Positions 1 through 11,100 of a stretch of DNA of 64,000 bases are shown here, one piece after another. Where the stretch lies: assembly GCA_008508345.1 (NCBI GenBank), contig QNGE01000733.1, positions 170,504-234,503 of the forward strand, read 5' to 3'. The DNA comes from Paragonimus westermani (lineage: Eukaryota > Platyhelminthes > Trematoda > Plagiorchiida > Troglotrematidae). The notes below the pieces were generated by a model. That model worked only from the letters and a program-made list of their open reading frames with translations. It did no database searches and had not been told where the DNA came from. The translations under genes were made by a program, and so were the position numbers. The number at the start of each line of letters is the position of its first letter. Positions within the stretch are counted from its first letter, which is position 1.

Positions 1-899
1 TTTCTACATCTTTTCTTTGGGTCATTTCATAAGCACTGGTTAATTCGTATAGTATACCAACTGGTCCAGAACGGCAGACAAGGAATCTTTTTCTGCGTTA
101 CTAATGTAAAGACCGTCGGATAGTCAGATCGCAAAACATAACTTAGCCGGACCAAAAGTAATGTATATATTACAAGACTAGGTGAAACAACACTAAGGTA
201 TTTCATTTTCCATATTCTATTTATAATTTGCACTGTTACCGTGCTTAGCAGCGCAATACGACAAATTACTGACATGACCTGTTATGCCATGTAGTAAGCC
301 GACCAATCCAAATAACATTGAATCTATAATAGTATGTCTTGTGTGTTTGATGTTCATTAGCTAGTTGCAAAATATTTGGATTCAGTTAGAATGGTAACAA
401 CGTCAGCTCACCACAATTACTTGTGTCCAAAGGAGCTTCCGTTAATCTGTTGTATACAGTTCACAACACTAAGTCAGCTTTCAACAAAACGGAAATATGA
501 GAAGTCAGAATACAATAGGTTTGCAACACCTCGCAGAGCAGCACACTTCACCAGCCATTACAGCCATGTTGTGTGATATCATTTTGTGCTGCACATGTTT
601 CGATTCTTCATCTATCTGTTGCTCGATAACGTCTGGAAGGCAAAATTACTGTTCTTCCGCTCTGCAACTTATCTGGTTCGTTGACAATTGTTTGTAACCT
701 CAAAATGGATCTCGTAAGTTCTTTCCCTAAATTGCGAATGTGGACAGTATCATTCAAGGCCACTGTTTGGATAGAGGTTTTCTCAGTGATTCCTTATGTT
801 AATCCCAACTTTTTTGTCAGTACTTCGCTTAAAAAATTTCAACTCCAAGATGAGAGGTGCAGATTTGCAGTGGAACTACACGTGAGTAGTGGAAGATCA
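1..899. other. No recognisable gene
   Basis: Only short, overlapping open frames on both strands, none resembling a known protein. No tRNA or repeat structure was recognised. Treated as intergenic or intronic DNA. Confidence 0.5.
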
Positions 900-1110
900 G
901 GTTCATTTGACTTGCGCGTCACTCACAAATCATAGCAGAATTCATATTCAGACGGACTTCCCACCCAGCCCCCTTCGAAAAGTAACGTTAGGGTCGTGTT
1001 TTACCAGTAGTGCATAGATTCGCTACTATCGTAGCATGAACTGCGGTTGTTTTCTCACGAGACAACCATGTTGACATTTATGTCACTGTCGTTCTATTGA
1101 ACATTCTGTA
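900..1110 (-). repeat. Old, eroded copy of the hammerhead SINE
   Basis: Read on the minus strand this stretch aligns loosely with the SINE copies at 31675-31918 and 49502-49767. The shared blocks are the tail (around 900-960), a motif ending in ccttcgaaaagta near 990, the agtagtgcat block near 1005-1015 and the stretch containing gagacaacc near 1060. The ribozyme core is destroyed: the bases that should form stem II and the CTGATGA/GAAA core are deleted or changed. It is an old insertion and its boundaries are approximate. Confidence 0.6.
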
Positions 1111-2080
1111 GCGCCATATTTGGCCTACTCATAATAAACATCGTCTGACTTCAGGAAAGAAAATTCCTAATGTAACTTATGAACAACATGCAGCAGAGCA
1201 CACATGAAAGTGTAATGAATTTCGAGACCGCCTCAAGTGTGATCCTCTGTAGGGTCACTACACTTTCGAATAAAACAGAGGGCATCACAAACCCCGTGGT
1301 TGTCACCAAACAGCTGCTTGAACGATCCAACAATTAAGTACTGTAAATTAGATCCATCCATCAGAGTCCAATTTTAGTCAATAATTACCAAACGGGGAAG
1401 TTACTTATCTAGCCCGAAATGGTCAACTTCTCTAACGGAATCGAACTTTCACTACTGAAGCTCTTCTCACGGAGCAACTCTCCATTACAGTTAGTACACA
1501 TTCATCCACCCCCGTTTGCTGAGTTATCCAGCTGGAAGACGGTGTCGTGCACACTAACCACAGTAACGTCAGCTTGCTAGTTTACTACAGGCAGTGTACA
1601 AGGTTTGACAACGTGAATAGATCGTGATGTGCACTGTCGTAACAACGCTACTATCCATTTTGTTCATCCGGTGGGGCCAGTATGACAGGGATTTTACTCA
1701 GCACACTCTGTGTTGCACGTCCATCCATTCGCCTTTGCAGTGACCGTACCTGTGTGGAGCGCTCGAACTTATAAGGACATAATTTACACAGTTTAATTAG
1801 AGCAGCCGAACACTATCGCTCGGAACTGAGGGTGTGTAAATAATGTATGTATGGGTATTGGTCATCAGCAGGTATACTAGAGACCAATGAGGGATGACAA
1901 GTTCCAAAGATGGTTTATAAGGATAGAATGTACAATGCTCGAGGTTTGCGTTCACATGGTAACGACCGTTGTTATTCTTCGAATCAGTACCACAACGTAA
2001 CCATACGAGTAACGTTTTATTTACCTACCACGAAAGGTTACCGATTCTAGGGCGGTGATTACTGCCTGTTCTGTTTCTTG
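1111..2080. other. No recognisable gene
   Basis: Unique-looking sequence of moderate GC. Open frames are short and unlike known families. No promoter or RNA gene was recognised. Confidence 0.45.
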
Positions 2081-2087
2081 ACCTTAC

Positions 2088-2561
2088 TTGGGCTTATTGT
2101 ACGTAATATCCGTCTGCTTTTGTGCAAATGCATCTGCCTCCCGGACACAAGCAAGACCAGTATGGCCTCTGCTAACTTATGCTTGCCAGACCGACGGGCC
2201 TGGCTGTGTGTACAAATATAGTGCTTTTGGCACCAACGTTTTACAATTAGTATACTGGCAACAAAACTCTACGGGACCCAGTACGCACACATTCACAGTA
2301 CCCATCGAAAAGTGGGGTGGATATATCAAAGGAGTTGGATTATGGAACTATTACACTAAAGAAATTAACTGTTTCTATACTGTCAACCGGACTGATGGCG
2401 ATCGGCTGAAAGTGACTAATCTCTTGAACATCTTCGGCTTGTATTCCCATGAACTGCTGCATAGTCTAGTTACACCATATCTTCTGAGGACCCAAACGGC
2501 TAATGTAGTTGTCCCAACAGTTCCTCACTGTTATAATCCAAAGCCATGTGTGATCGCCTAA
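2088..2561 (+). CDS. Unidentified protein-like open frame, possible terminal exon
   Basis: This is an open frame of 157 codons ending in TAA at 2559-2561. It is preceded in frame by TGA at 2079-2081 and has no ATG at its start, so if it is real it is an exon and not a complete gene. The translation is rich in Tyr, Trp, Cys and Thr. It opens with a hydrophobic stretch and contains two N-glycosylation sequons (NST and NRT), a composition that would suit a secreted or membrane ectodomain. Possible splice acceptors lie after cttgccag near 2189 or earlier. I do not recognise the family. Chance could give an open frame of this length in a window of this size, so the evidence is composition only. 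Confidence 0.25.
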   Translation: MGLLYVISVCFCANASASRTQARPVWPLLTYACQTDGPGCVYKYSAFGTNVLQLVYWQQNSTGPSTHTFTVPIEKWGGYIKGVGLWNYYTKEINCFYTVNRTDGDRLKVTNLLNIFGLYSHELLHSLVTPYLLRTQTANVVVPTVPHCYNPKPCVIA

Positions 2562-3823
2562 CGGTCTATGTTGAAATGATTTATTTATTCCATAGTTTGG
2601 TTGGAATTTCCGTTTACCATGTACTAATGGTTTGTCGAATGATAATGAAATTATTCATAGAAGGCGCATTCCGGTACTCCCTACACATGCGTGACTTTAA
2701 TAAGGCAATCGTTCCGGTCAGATTAACTAAAAACGTTTGACATCTGCCTCCGATTTTCATCTTGATTGTGACCATATCTGCCCATTTCTTGAACACTCCC
2801 AAACTTTGTGATTGTAAGTTGGGTCACCATTCTGTGAATCCAGCTGTTTTGGTGAGTATGAATACTGATCATTTCTGCCCATTCTATGGGGACCTTGCAC
2901 AGCCCTGTAACTTGGCTGTCACCTGTTTACCTGGACACTTGATTGATTCGCATTCGAATACCGTAATACAGTCCATTTTTTCAATCGTCATTCGAACGGT
3001 TACGATCAATCCGTTTATCAGACCGACTCAGGTGTTAGTATTAGATTCACAGACTACGCGTTAGTCAGTGACGAAACCCGAAGCTGTTTGGACAGATACA
3101 ACAGTCTAAACTTTAATACACGTGATAAAATGGGAGTGAATTAGTACCGACGTTTGCTGGGAATTGAAGGAGCACTGTGGTTTCATCAGTTATCGAAGTG
3201 ACATGTTTTGGGATCCATCGGTGGCGGATATGACGAACGTTCACATTCAGCACTGTTTACTGGTAGACTACATGCTAACCTTCAAGACCACATTTGATAT
3301 TTCAACAACCAGGAATACAAAACACAGGGACACTACTCCTCTACGGAATTCGCGTCCACGTTCCAGGCCGAAAAGGTTAATCGTTTGGAACAAAATTCTC
3401 AAGTTACTGGTCGTTGGTCCCTTCAATATCGCTGCGGTCCACAGCACACTCATCCAAACAACCCCAAACCTGCCTAAAAGATCTGCTAATAGAACAAGAA
3501 ATTTGGTCATCGAGCAGACATAACACTCTAGACTGTTCATAACAAGTTCTATGACTGTGGAAAAGTGTTTCACTATAACAAGGCTATATATTGCGCACGT
3601 CTTTACATCAAGTGAAGCGGCCGTTCTTCACACAGCCCCAAGTGAATCAGGTAGACAGAATTCCAGTTGGATACAGAGGGCGCACTGCTGGTATGCACTA
3701 AGCTACAGCGGCTACAAGAATTCGTTCGGTTTGATCTCCAGACATTGTTATAGGTACTGTTTGAGTGCACCCGTATACTGGTGGAGAACCAAAACGTTTA
3801 GGACTATCAGACTTCGTATATAG
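2562..3823 (+). other. Run of successive plus-strand open frames, unidentified
   Basis: After the 2088-2561 frame, further plus-strand open frames follow almost end to end at 2546-2740, 2762-3064, 3164-3523 and 3551-3823, in different frames. None matches a family I know. The pattern could be one decayed coding sequence with frameshifts, or chance. No motif decides between these. Confidence 0.2.
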
Positions 3824-3860
3824 TTAGATGCAGTTATGACCCGACATACATTACAGAAGA

Positions 3861-3893
3861 AGCCGGATCAAATTTGTTTGATCGTAACCGGCT
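3861..3893. repeat. Perfect hairpin, related to 53706-53733
   Basis: Outer arms AGCCGG (3861-3866) and CCGGCT (3888-3893) flank inner arms GATCAAA (3866-3872) and TTTGATC (3877-3883) around a 4-base loop, with gtaa bulged out. The outer arms and the gtaaccggct end recur at 53706-53733 with a different, shorter centre. Probably the tip of a small dispersed element. Function unknown. Confidence 0.55.
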
Positions 3894-5049
3894 CCACCGA
3901 TCTTCATCGTTCAGTTGGCATTGACTGTACTCTCCATTGTACATTACGCACATGTTGAAACTGCGCACACAAGCTGTACAGAGGTCATCATCGAGAAATT
4001 GCTGTGAGGAGGGGATAATTTCTTATGAACCACCTGAAACAAAGCCCATATTTTTGAAAGCCTTTTCACAACCATATATACATAGATTCCCCCCTGAGAT
4101 GGACTCATTGAGATAAAGGAAGTTTACAAGTCAGCCACTCACATATTGAAACCTGACGAAATCACCCACGCTCATGACGATAATAAATTACACCATGATC
4201 AAAAATATTTCACGGGATAAAATAAGGTCCATTTTTTATAAATGAGAATTATTAAATAACAGTTCAACCTGGCGACCGTCTATAAACGGCTTGGATTAGC
4301 AAACAAACAACTGCATTGAATTGGCTTCGTAATCCACTCAGTTAACTACAGAGTATACATCGGCTCCCCGGTCCCGGTTCGGTTTTGTCAATGCTACAGT
4401 TGGATGGGGCAAAACTCTCCTGTCACCGGTTTCCCATTCACCTGATAGTGTTGTGGTCAGTAACAAAATTGTCCAACAGAATAGAGATATGTTCAAACGA
4501 TTTGTATTCCTTCGTCCACTGGATCGAGTTGATTTACCGCCCTTCCGGAATGGCGGTAAACCACCAGCTAGGCAGGTGGGTAGTTTCGCCCGGTGCGAAT
4601 ACCTGTCTTAGAGGATGTTGAGGTTGATGGAGGATCAGCTATACAAGAACCAGGTCTCCTGGAACATTTCGGTAGCACAATGAAAATTGCCTTTGTTTGA
4701 GTGGGACAAAAGCCGTCGTATCATAACCCCCTTGGCAGCTCTACGTTGTACGTTTCCCGTAGGAGTAAGGGCCTTCAAAAGATAAGGACGACAAGCTTGG
4801 ATATGCAGCTAAAGATGGATGTGCACTAACGAACTCAACATAAAAGTGAAGTAATCTAAATGAAACCGTCCGAATAGCCCGGTAAGTGACTCAAGTAGCA
4901 AGTTGGCTGTCTTGGTCACTGACGCGCTCTTGAAAGAAAATCTGAGGCCACTTGAAGCAATCGTGCCTATATCCGGCTTACGTACAATGGTACCTCATAC
5001 AAATTATTGCATGCAGACCGAATGACAGAAATGAATTACCCAACAGATA
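3894..5049. other. No recognisable gene
   Basis: Only short open frames. The frame at 4385-4621 plus has no recognisable motif. Confidence 0.45.
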
Positions 5050-5620
5050 GCCATGCTAATCGGGTGCCGGCTGTCTGTAGTCCAACGATGTATTATGTTT
5101 AAAACGATCCGTGACTCCGCATTCTCAGTCAAATTGTCTACTACTTCTCAAATTTTAGTGTCTTCAACGTACAGGATCAACCGGAATTGTCAAAGTGCAG
5201 GACTTTCAACACAACTAGACCAAAGAGCAGAGGTCCTAAGATCGAACCTTGTGGTACATCATTGGTCGCATAATGCTATTCAGAGATGGTCCCGTCCACT
5301 TTAGTGAGACGTGAGGAGCCATTTCGAAATCCTTGTTGACTCTTAAGCAGCAGTGGGAATCCAGCGAAATGCTCAAGTAATTGACCATCATTCAAGCTGT
5401 CCACACCTTTTGAGACAGCCGACAACAAGGTAACCCGCCTGTCAGTTGCAGGCTGATTGTGATAATCGCCTTTAAAGATGGCTGACACTGTATGCCGCAG
5501 ACTTTGGGATACTTGTTCTCCCGGGAAGATCGATTGAAAAGTTCACAGAGTGGCCTTGATATCCGTTTCGCACTTTCCTCTATTAATATGGGAGAGAGGA
5601 GGTCGGAACCTAGCGACATT
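5050..5620 (-). pseudogene. Dead CR1/Jockey-like LINE reverse transcriptase fragment
   Basis: On the minus strand, pieces in shifting frames follow the order of a non-LTR reverse transcriptase. First comes a finger region reading LLSPILIEESAKRISRPLCELFN (split here across 5540-5610), then AIFKGD and LLSAVSKGVDS (about 5400-5480), then QQGFRNGSS (about 5320-5345), then VPQGSILGPLLF (5222-5263). The catalytic box comes last as LYVEDTKI (5151-5174), where an active enzyme would have Tyr-Ala-Asp-Asp. The spacing and order match CR1/Jockey elements. Frameshifts, stops after TKI, and the lost catalytic Ala/Asp make it non-functional. The endonuclease half and 3' end are not seen nearby. Confidence 0.75.
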
Positions 5621-7930
5621 TTTATAAAGTGCTGGTAGTTGTTGGAACACGCTATGTGGTGTGAAGGTAAATATTATCGTATCATCTGCCCAACCTATTC
5701 AGCCTACATGACAAACCAACAGCCGTTCAATGGAAAAAATGAAGTTGCATATCATGAGGATTGGATGCTGGTTGACTGTGACTAAATACCTCGCGGCCAT
5801 AACCGGAAAGGCCCGACGCCGCTATAATAATCAAACCTGGTTCACACGATGTTTGTAAGGTGTAATATTAAAATGCACTTAACACAGAATCTGCAGAAAA
5901 ATGATTGAACAATAGGCTTTTTTTGTGGATAACTATGGTTGCCCGACAGTCGGTTTGTGGAAGGCATACTGACTGACGCCAAACTAAACTTCGGTTACTA
6001 TGATGGGTATAGTGGGTTCTCCTCAGCTGTACAGCACTGCTGTTCGACAGGTTCATTTAAAACTTTCACTTAGAAAATCAACTTTGAAATGCACCCTCCC
6101 AGTCGGTTTGGACGTGTGAAGGTGCCCAGAGTCTGGAGACATTTGTTTCAATACGGTGATTAATGCGTACTGTGTCTTCATCTCTAATCACTTTCTTTCG
6201 TTGTTGACAGTTACCTTAACCACTGATCCTCAAACATCTGAAACTCACATACGATCGGAGCCATTTTTAAAGGCACCTACTCCGTTTTGTTTCTTTCAAG
6301 CAAGGTACAATCCATTCTGGCAAACTTATCAATTCAGAGGAGATCTGATTTGCAAAATCTGTGGTTCCGCTGCATTCAAATCAGTGGCAGACAAAACACG
6401 TCCAAAATCGTCAAGCGCACTACCAGCTGGACTACGAACTCACGCAGTCAGCTGAGTAAATTCACTTTTTTACTCAGTCACCTGCCTTGTTATATGGAAT
6501 GAACTAAATACTTCAGGGGCCTGATTACCCAGTCAGGAGTTCGCAATCAGTTCGTGCCGGAAACTTCGAACCCAACCGTTAAGTACTTAAGTCGTGTTAC
6601 TGAGGAGTTTGGCAGATTCGTTGATTTAACGGATGCCCAAGTGATGGATTTTGTAAGAACACTTGAGCTGGGATGATAACTGAATCCAACAGTGAAAGTC
6701 CAGTCCCCGGTCTGTCTTCATAGCTAACCTAATAGACTGTTTTCCACTTCCGGGTATTCTGTTACTGTCACTGGTTCAAGTCCATGCGCAGCCCAGATTT
6801 GTTAAAAGTGGATGTCCTCCAAAGCTTAAAGTATGTAAGGAATCATTCGTACCTTTCTAGATATAATGTATGGGGTTCGTGGGGTGTATATCACCATGGA
6901 CTGAGAGATTGCATACCGTGGCCGGTCCATTTATCTAAGTTACTGCTGTGTGGTCTACACGGAATTTCACCAGTCCGTGATGGTCAAAGTTGATTAGTGC
7001 TGTCATAATACAGCCTTTGTCAACCGTGCAATGTCGTGAATAAAACCAAGAATATATTGTGTTATGTCTTAAATTATCTGGATGTGAGAGCTACAACAAG
7101 AGTGAAATTGAACAGACAGAAACTAAATGAGGTGACAAAACACGGAATAAACAGTGCGACAAAACCGATTAACGGTGTGACGAAGGTGAAGAAAAAAATA
7201 CGACAAAACATACGACTGTGCAGATTAATCACGAAAAATGTCTGTTGTAAGTCCGACCTTTGAGACCAACGGCTACTCTAATTTTGGAGGTTTTACTAGA
7301 TTATCAAACGATTTGAGCTCAGCAACTGATCTCGAACCAGGATGCCAGTGAACGACATTGATAGCACCGTTCGCGAAACAGATATAAACCGAGTAAAAAA
7401 AGTCGATATCCAAACAGACTGGGTACGGTTAGTTTAGTGATTCCCTACTCCACCTACCAATTATGGCTTGTCAAAATTGACGTCACAAAGTGTAGAGATT
7501 TCCAGTAGAGTTCTGGATGAGTTTGACACAAACAAACTGTTATCGAAGGACTGTGTTCCTCTTTGATTATTATATGTTTATCTACCACAGATGATCAGAG
7601 GCATTCGAAGACAAATTTGTAGCAGTACTTAGCTAGTAAAGGTTTCCTTCAGTTACCTGATCGGTATAACCTAAGCTATATAGGTAGACATTTTAGGAGA
7701 CACCACCAGTTTTACATTCATGTCATCAGCTAACCGTAGTAAGACATTAGACAAGACAGTAACTCAGCTTCAGCTTACACATGCAAAGCGCTGTCCTTAC
7801 GACCGCAGAGTTGAATGTGGTAAGCCGAGGACTTAGTTTGCCTGGTTGAAAAACTCCAGCAGGTAAACAGACAAAATCTGCTACTGTACGGAGTCTTACT
7901 GTGAACCATAACTGACATTTTGTTACACTA
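5621..7930. other. No recognisable gene
   Basis: Short open frames only (for example 6156-6455 and 7036-7263 plus). None shows family motifs. The Lys-rich frame at 7036-7263 reflects AT-rich, simple sequence. No RNA gene was recognised. Confidence 0.45.
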
Positions 7931-8185
7931 ATGGACTACAGCACGCATGGTCTATTTTTATACAGCCCTGAAACACCTACTTACTATCCCCAATATCTTC
8001 ATAAACTACCAGATCCATCACATGGCATTGAATCATTGGATGTGTTTGGCTTTACCCATGCCTACATCCCAGTTGATGTTGCAATAAGGATCTATTGTAG
8101 CCATCTGTGTACACCTAGTCACTCAGTGTTTGTGCACAATAACCCGGAACAACAGACCCAGTACATGCAGCAAATGTTTTGGTGA
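7931..8185 (+). pseudogene. Possible LINE endonuclease C-terminal remnant
   Basis: An 84-codon frame reads PETPTYYP, then LPDPSHGIESLDVFG, then CSHL. In Jockey/CR1-type LINE endonucleases the C-terminal part carries a P-T-x-Y/H-P motif, a D-x-x-D/L-D block and then an S-D-H-L/N-P block, and the order here is the same. The SDH block is degraded to CSHL. The resemblance is short, so this is tentative. No other part of a LINE adjoins it. Confidence 0.3.
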
Positions 8186-11100
8186 TGAACACGTTCACAA
8201 ATCAAACGTTGCTCTTTCGGGAACGAGGTTAGCAATAAAGATAGGTCTGTGTGCTTTGGCCTTCATAATCATGCATTTGATAGATGGACGGCAATAGCCT
8301 CAGATCCTCCAGAACAGATAGACGACTGGGTTGTGTGTTTGTGTCTTCACAGGCTTGAATGTTTTAGCGACTGACACACCGACATGTTTGCGGTTACACA
8401 TAAAGTTTGTAGACTGTTGACAAGCGCAGTGGACTGAATCTGTTTTTATCGCGTTCTTTGGTACTCTTTCCAACGGGTGCCCCACAGTTCAAGTGCACAT
8501 GATTGCTATCCGGGGACTAAGGTGGGGCAACCGTCTGCTACGCGCGCAAATCATATTTGTTTGTTTGTTGCTAGGTTAAATGAGGTGCTTTCATGGTTGG
8601 ATTTTCACCAGAAGGTGTGTAGGCACCTGAAAAACACACATACACGGAGACATCATCGCATTTACACATAACTACCACCACCAAAGATGATGCCCAGGCT
8701 AGCTCCATCGAGAGTCGCTGGGGTGCTTGGACAGCCGGCCTTGGAGCGGTCAACCAGACCACACCACGTCGTAGATTCATCAACAGCTCCTGTTGATGGT
8801 CACCTGTACGACTCCGCAAATCGTCTCTCAACTACTAGCAAGTGCATGCACGTATGTGCGTACTTACATCAGGTAGTTGTGCCACTCCCTGACCGTATGA
8901 CCTGCAGACACACAGACAAGGGTGTTCTTGTACGATGCACACACCGGAGTAAAACTTACAATAAGGACCTTAGTTTTCTAGCACCAGTGCATGAGGCGGC
9001 AGGTTTGTGGTCGCGTCCGTATGTGCGCATCCCGACCTCATAAGCAGGAATCTAACACGCACACGGACAGCACTGCAATCAAACAATACGATCTGCTGGT
9101 CCACATTAGACCACCGCCTGACAATGATGCTATCATTCGACTTGGTGCCAGTGCTAACACCTCGCGTGTATGGGATTGTCCTGACGCACCCATAGGGTGG
9201 AGTGAATTGGGCAGTAACTACGCCATATGTCCTGCGGCTTGCTATTTCGCCATCGACCCGTAATGGCGCCCACACATGGGTTGGGCTGGTGGCAAAGATT
9301 ACGCCACACTTACTTCATCAATTTATTCGCAACACAACTCAAATATTTGGATAACTGAATGCAATTTGTTTGGGAACATGGAGCAACTTGCAGCACCCAT
9401 ACACCTCGGAAATTAATCGACTGAAGCCCGAATGAACTTGAAGAATGTGTGCAATTGATTATTCAATCATAGCATGTCGTGCACGTTGTATATGGATCAC
9501 CTGTTCAGGGTGGGATGGTTTTAATTATTTTTACTCATTTTTGGTCACTTGTCTACTACTTCACTTTATGTGGAATGCCTGAAGCTCGCGCAGCTGGTGG
9601 TGTAGGTAACCAGTGGTTTACAATCAGCTGACTATTCGCCTTAAACTTAAACCATTTTTGCGTCCATTGACTTTCAGCTTCGTGTACTGATGTGACTTAA
9701 AGGTAACGGTCTAGCCCAAATTAACCTTCAGAGAACGAAGTGGCTTGTTGTTAAATACATTTATATCCGTAGGTAGGTGTCACAAACTTAAACCTTGATA
9801 AAGACCTATCATTGTTCTAGCCGGCGATCTTGTGGAATTCAGCTCTTGGAAATGACGTTGAAGATATTGGCGAAAGTGTTTGAGGCACTCAGTTACAACG
9901 GTATCAAATGAGTATCACGTGAATTGACGGGTAGATGGGAACTGAAACAACTGGAAGTCTGTTAATGGTTATAACCTAAAAGCAACAAAGGTGTGTAGGT
10001 GAAATGAAATACGAAAATAAACAGACCATTTACGTGAAAAGATAGAGCGATGACAGCCCAAGGCAGACAAAATACAGAGGTATGCACTAGAACCACTGTC
10101 ACCTGAAAAAGGTTCTAATCGCTGTACTACTTGAACTCAGAACAAAGATATCAGCGACAAAATTTGTTTGTTTTCCTCCTTGTTCACCATAAGTGAGGAT
10201 GATGTCAAGTACTGTTGTGGAGTGCTCACTGCATACTAGCATGTTTAGGTTCATCGAACTGACTCAAGTTATAGTTGTGTACAACAGCATCAGATAATCG
10301 TGACGCCGGTTTTCACATGCAATGGATTGTCGTATACAGATGGGTTGGTCTGACATGTTGGGGATCAAAGAGACGTAACTCAGCGCTAAACAAGTGTGGG
10401 GAGGTCTACAATATGTTCGGAATGGTTAGCTGCAGAGAGGCTGAGATGTAAACACAATATTGTCTCAATGCTATGACTCTGTGAGGTGAAGGTACTCCTT
10501 GGGAGATGCTGTACAATAAAATATTTCATCCTAGTCGTTAGATTCCGACTGTCAACAGTTTTGATTTATTATACCCGAGTCCCCATTTCTTTAGGGCTCC
10601 CCGGTGGTATGATCCTTGCTATGACCGAGAATTGAACGTTGTGAATGATGTTCATTTCGTTTACCAGCGTTGAATTAACTTGCCGTTGCGCTTCCACTTA
10701 AAGAGTCTAACTGTTTCGATGGGGAGTGTGTGACAAAGAACCGAGATGCAACCGAACACAAACAGAAAGCTGAGGCACGTACGAGTTTCGGATAGTTTCA
10801 TATGCAGGCTGAATGTTCCTCTTAACATAGCCAACCCTCCATTCGACACTTGGAGTAAAACCGTCAACGAAGAAAGGTTTCAGTGATCGGGTCACCAAAT
10901 ACACTGTCATACTATATAAATGTGAATAGTTCTGTTATGAGGGGATGATCAACAGGTTAAGCGGGTCGCCGAACTGCCGATCAGATGATACACGACTCAC
11001 TGGTCACAGAAAACGTTTACAATTGAACATCTGACTCATTCCGAATTCACATGAGGCGCAACCCCCCAGTCACCTTTTTATCAAATTGTTTACTGAGCAG

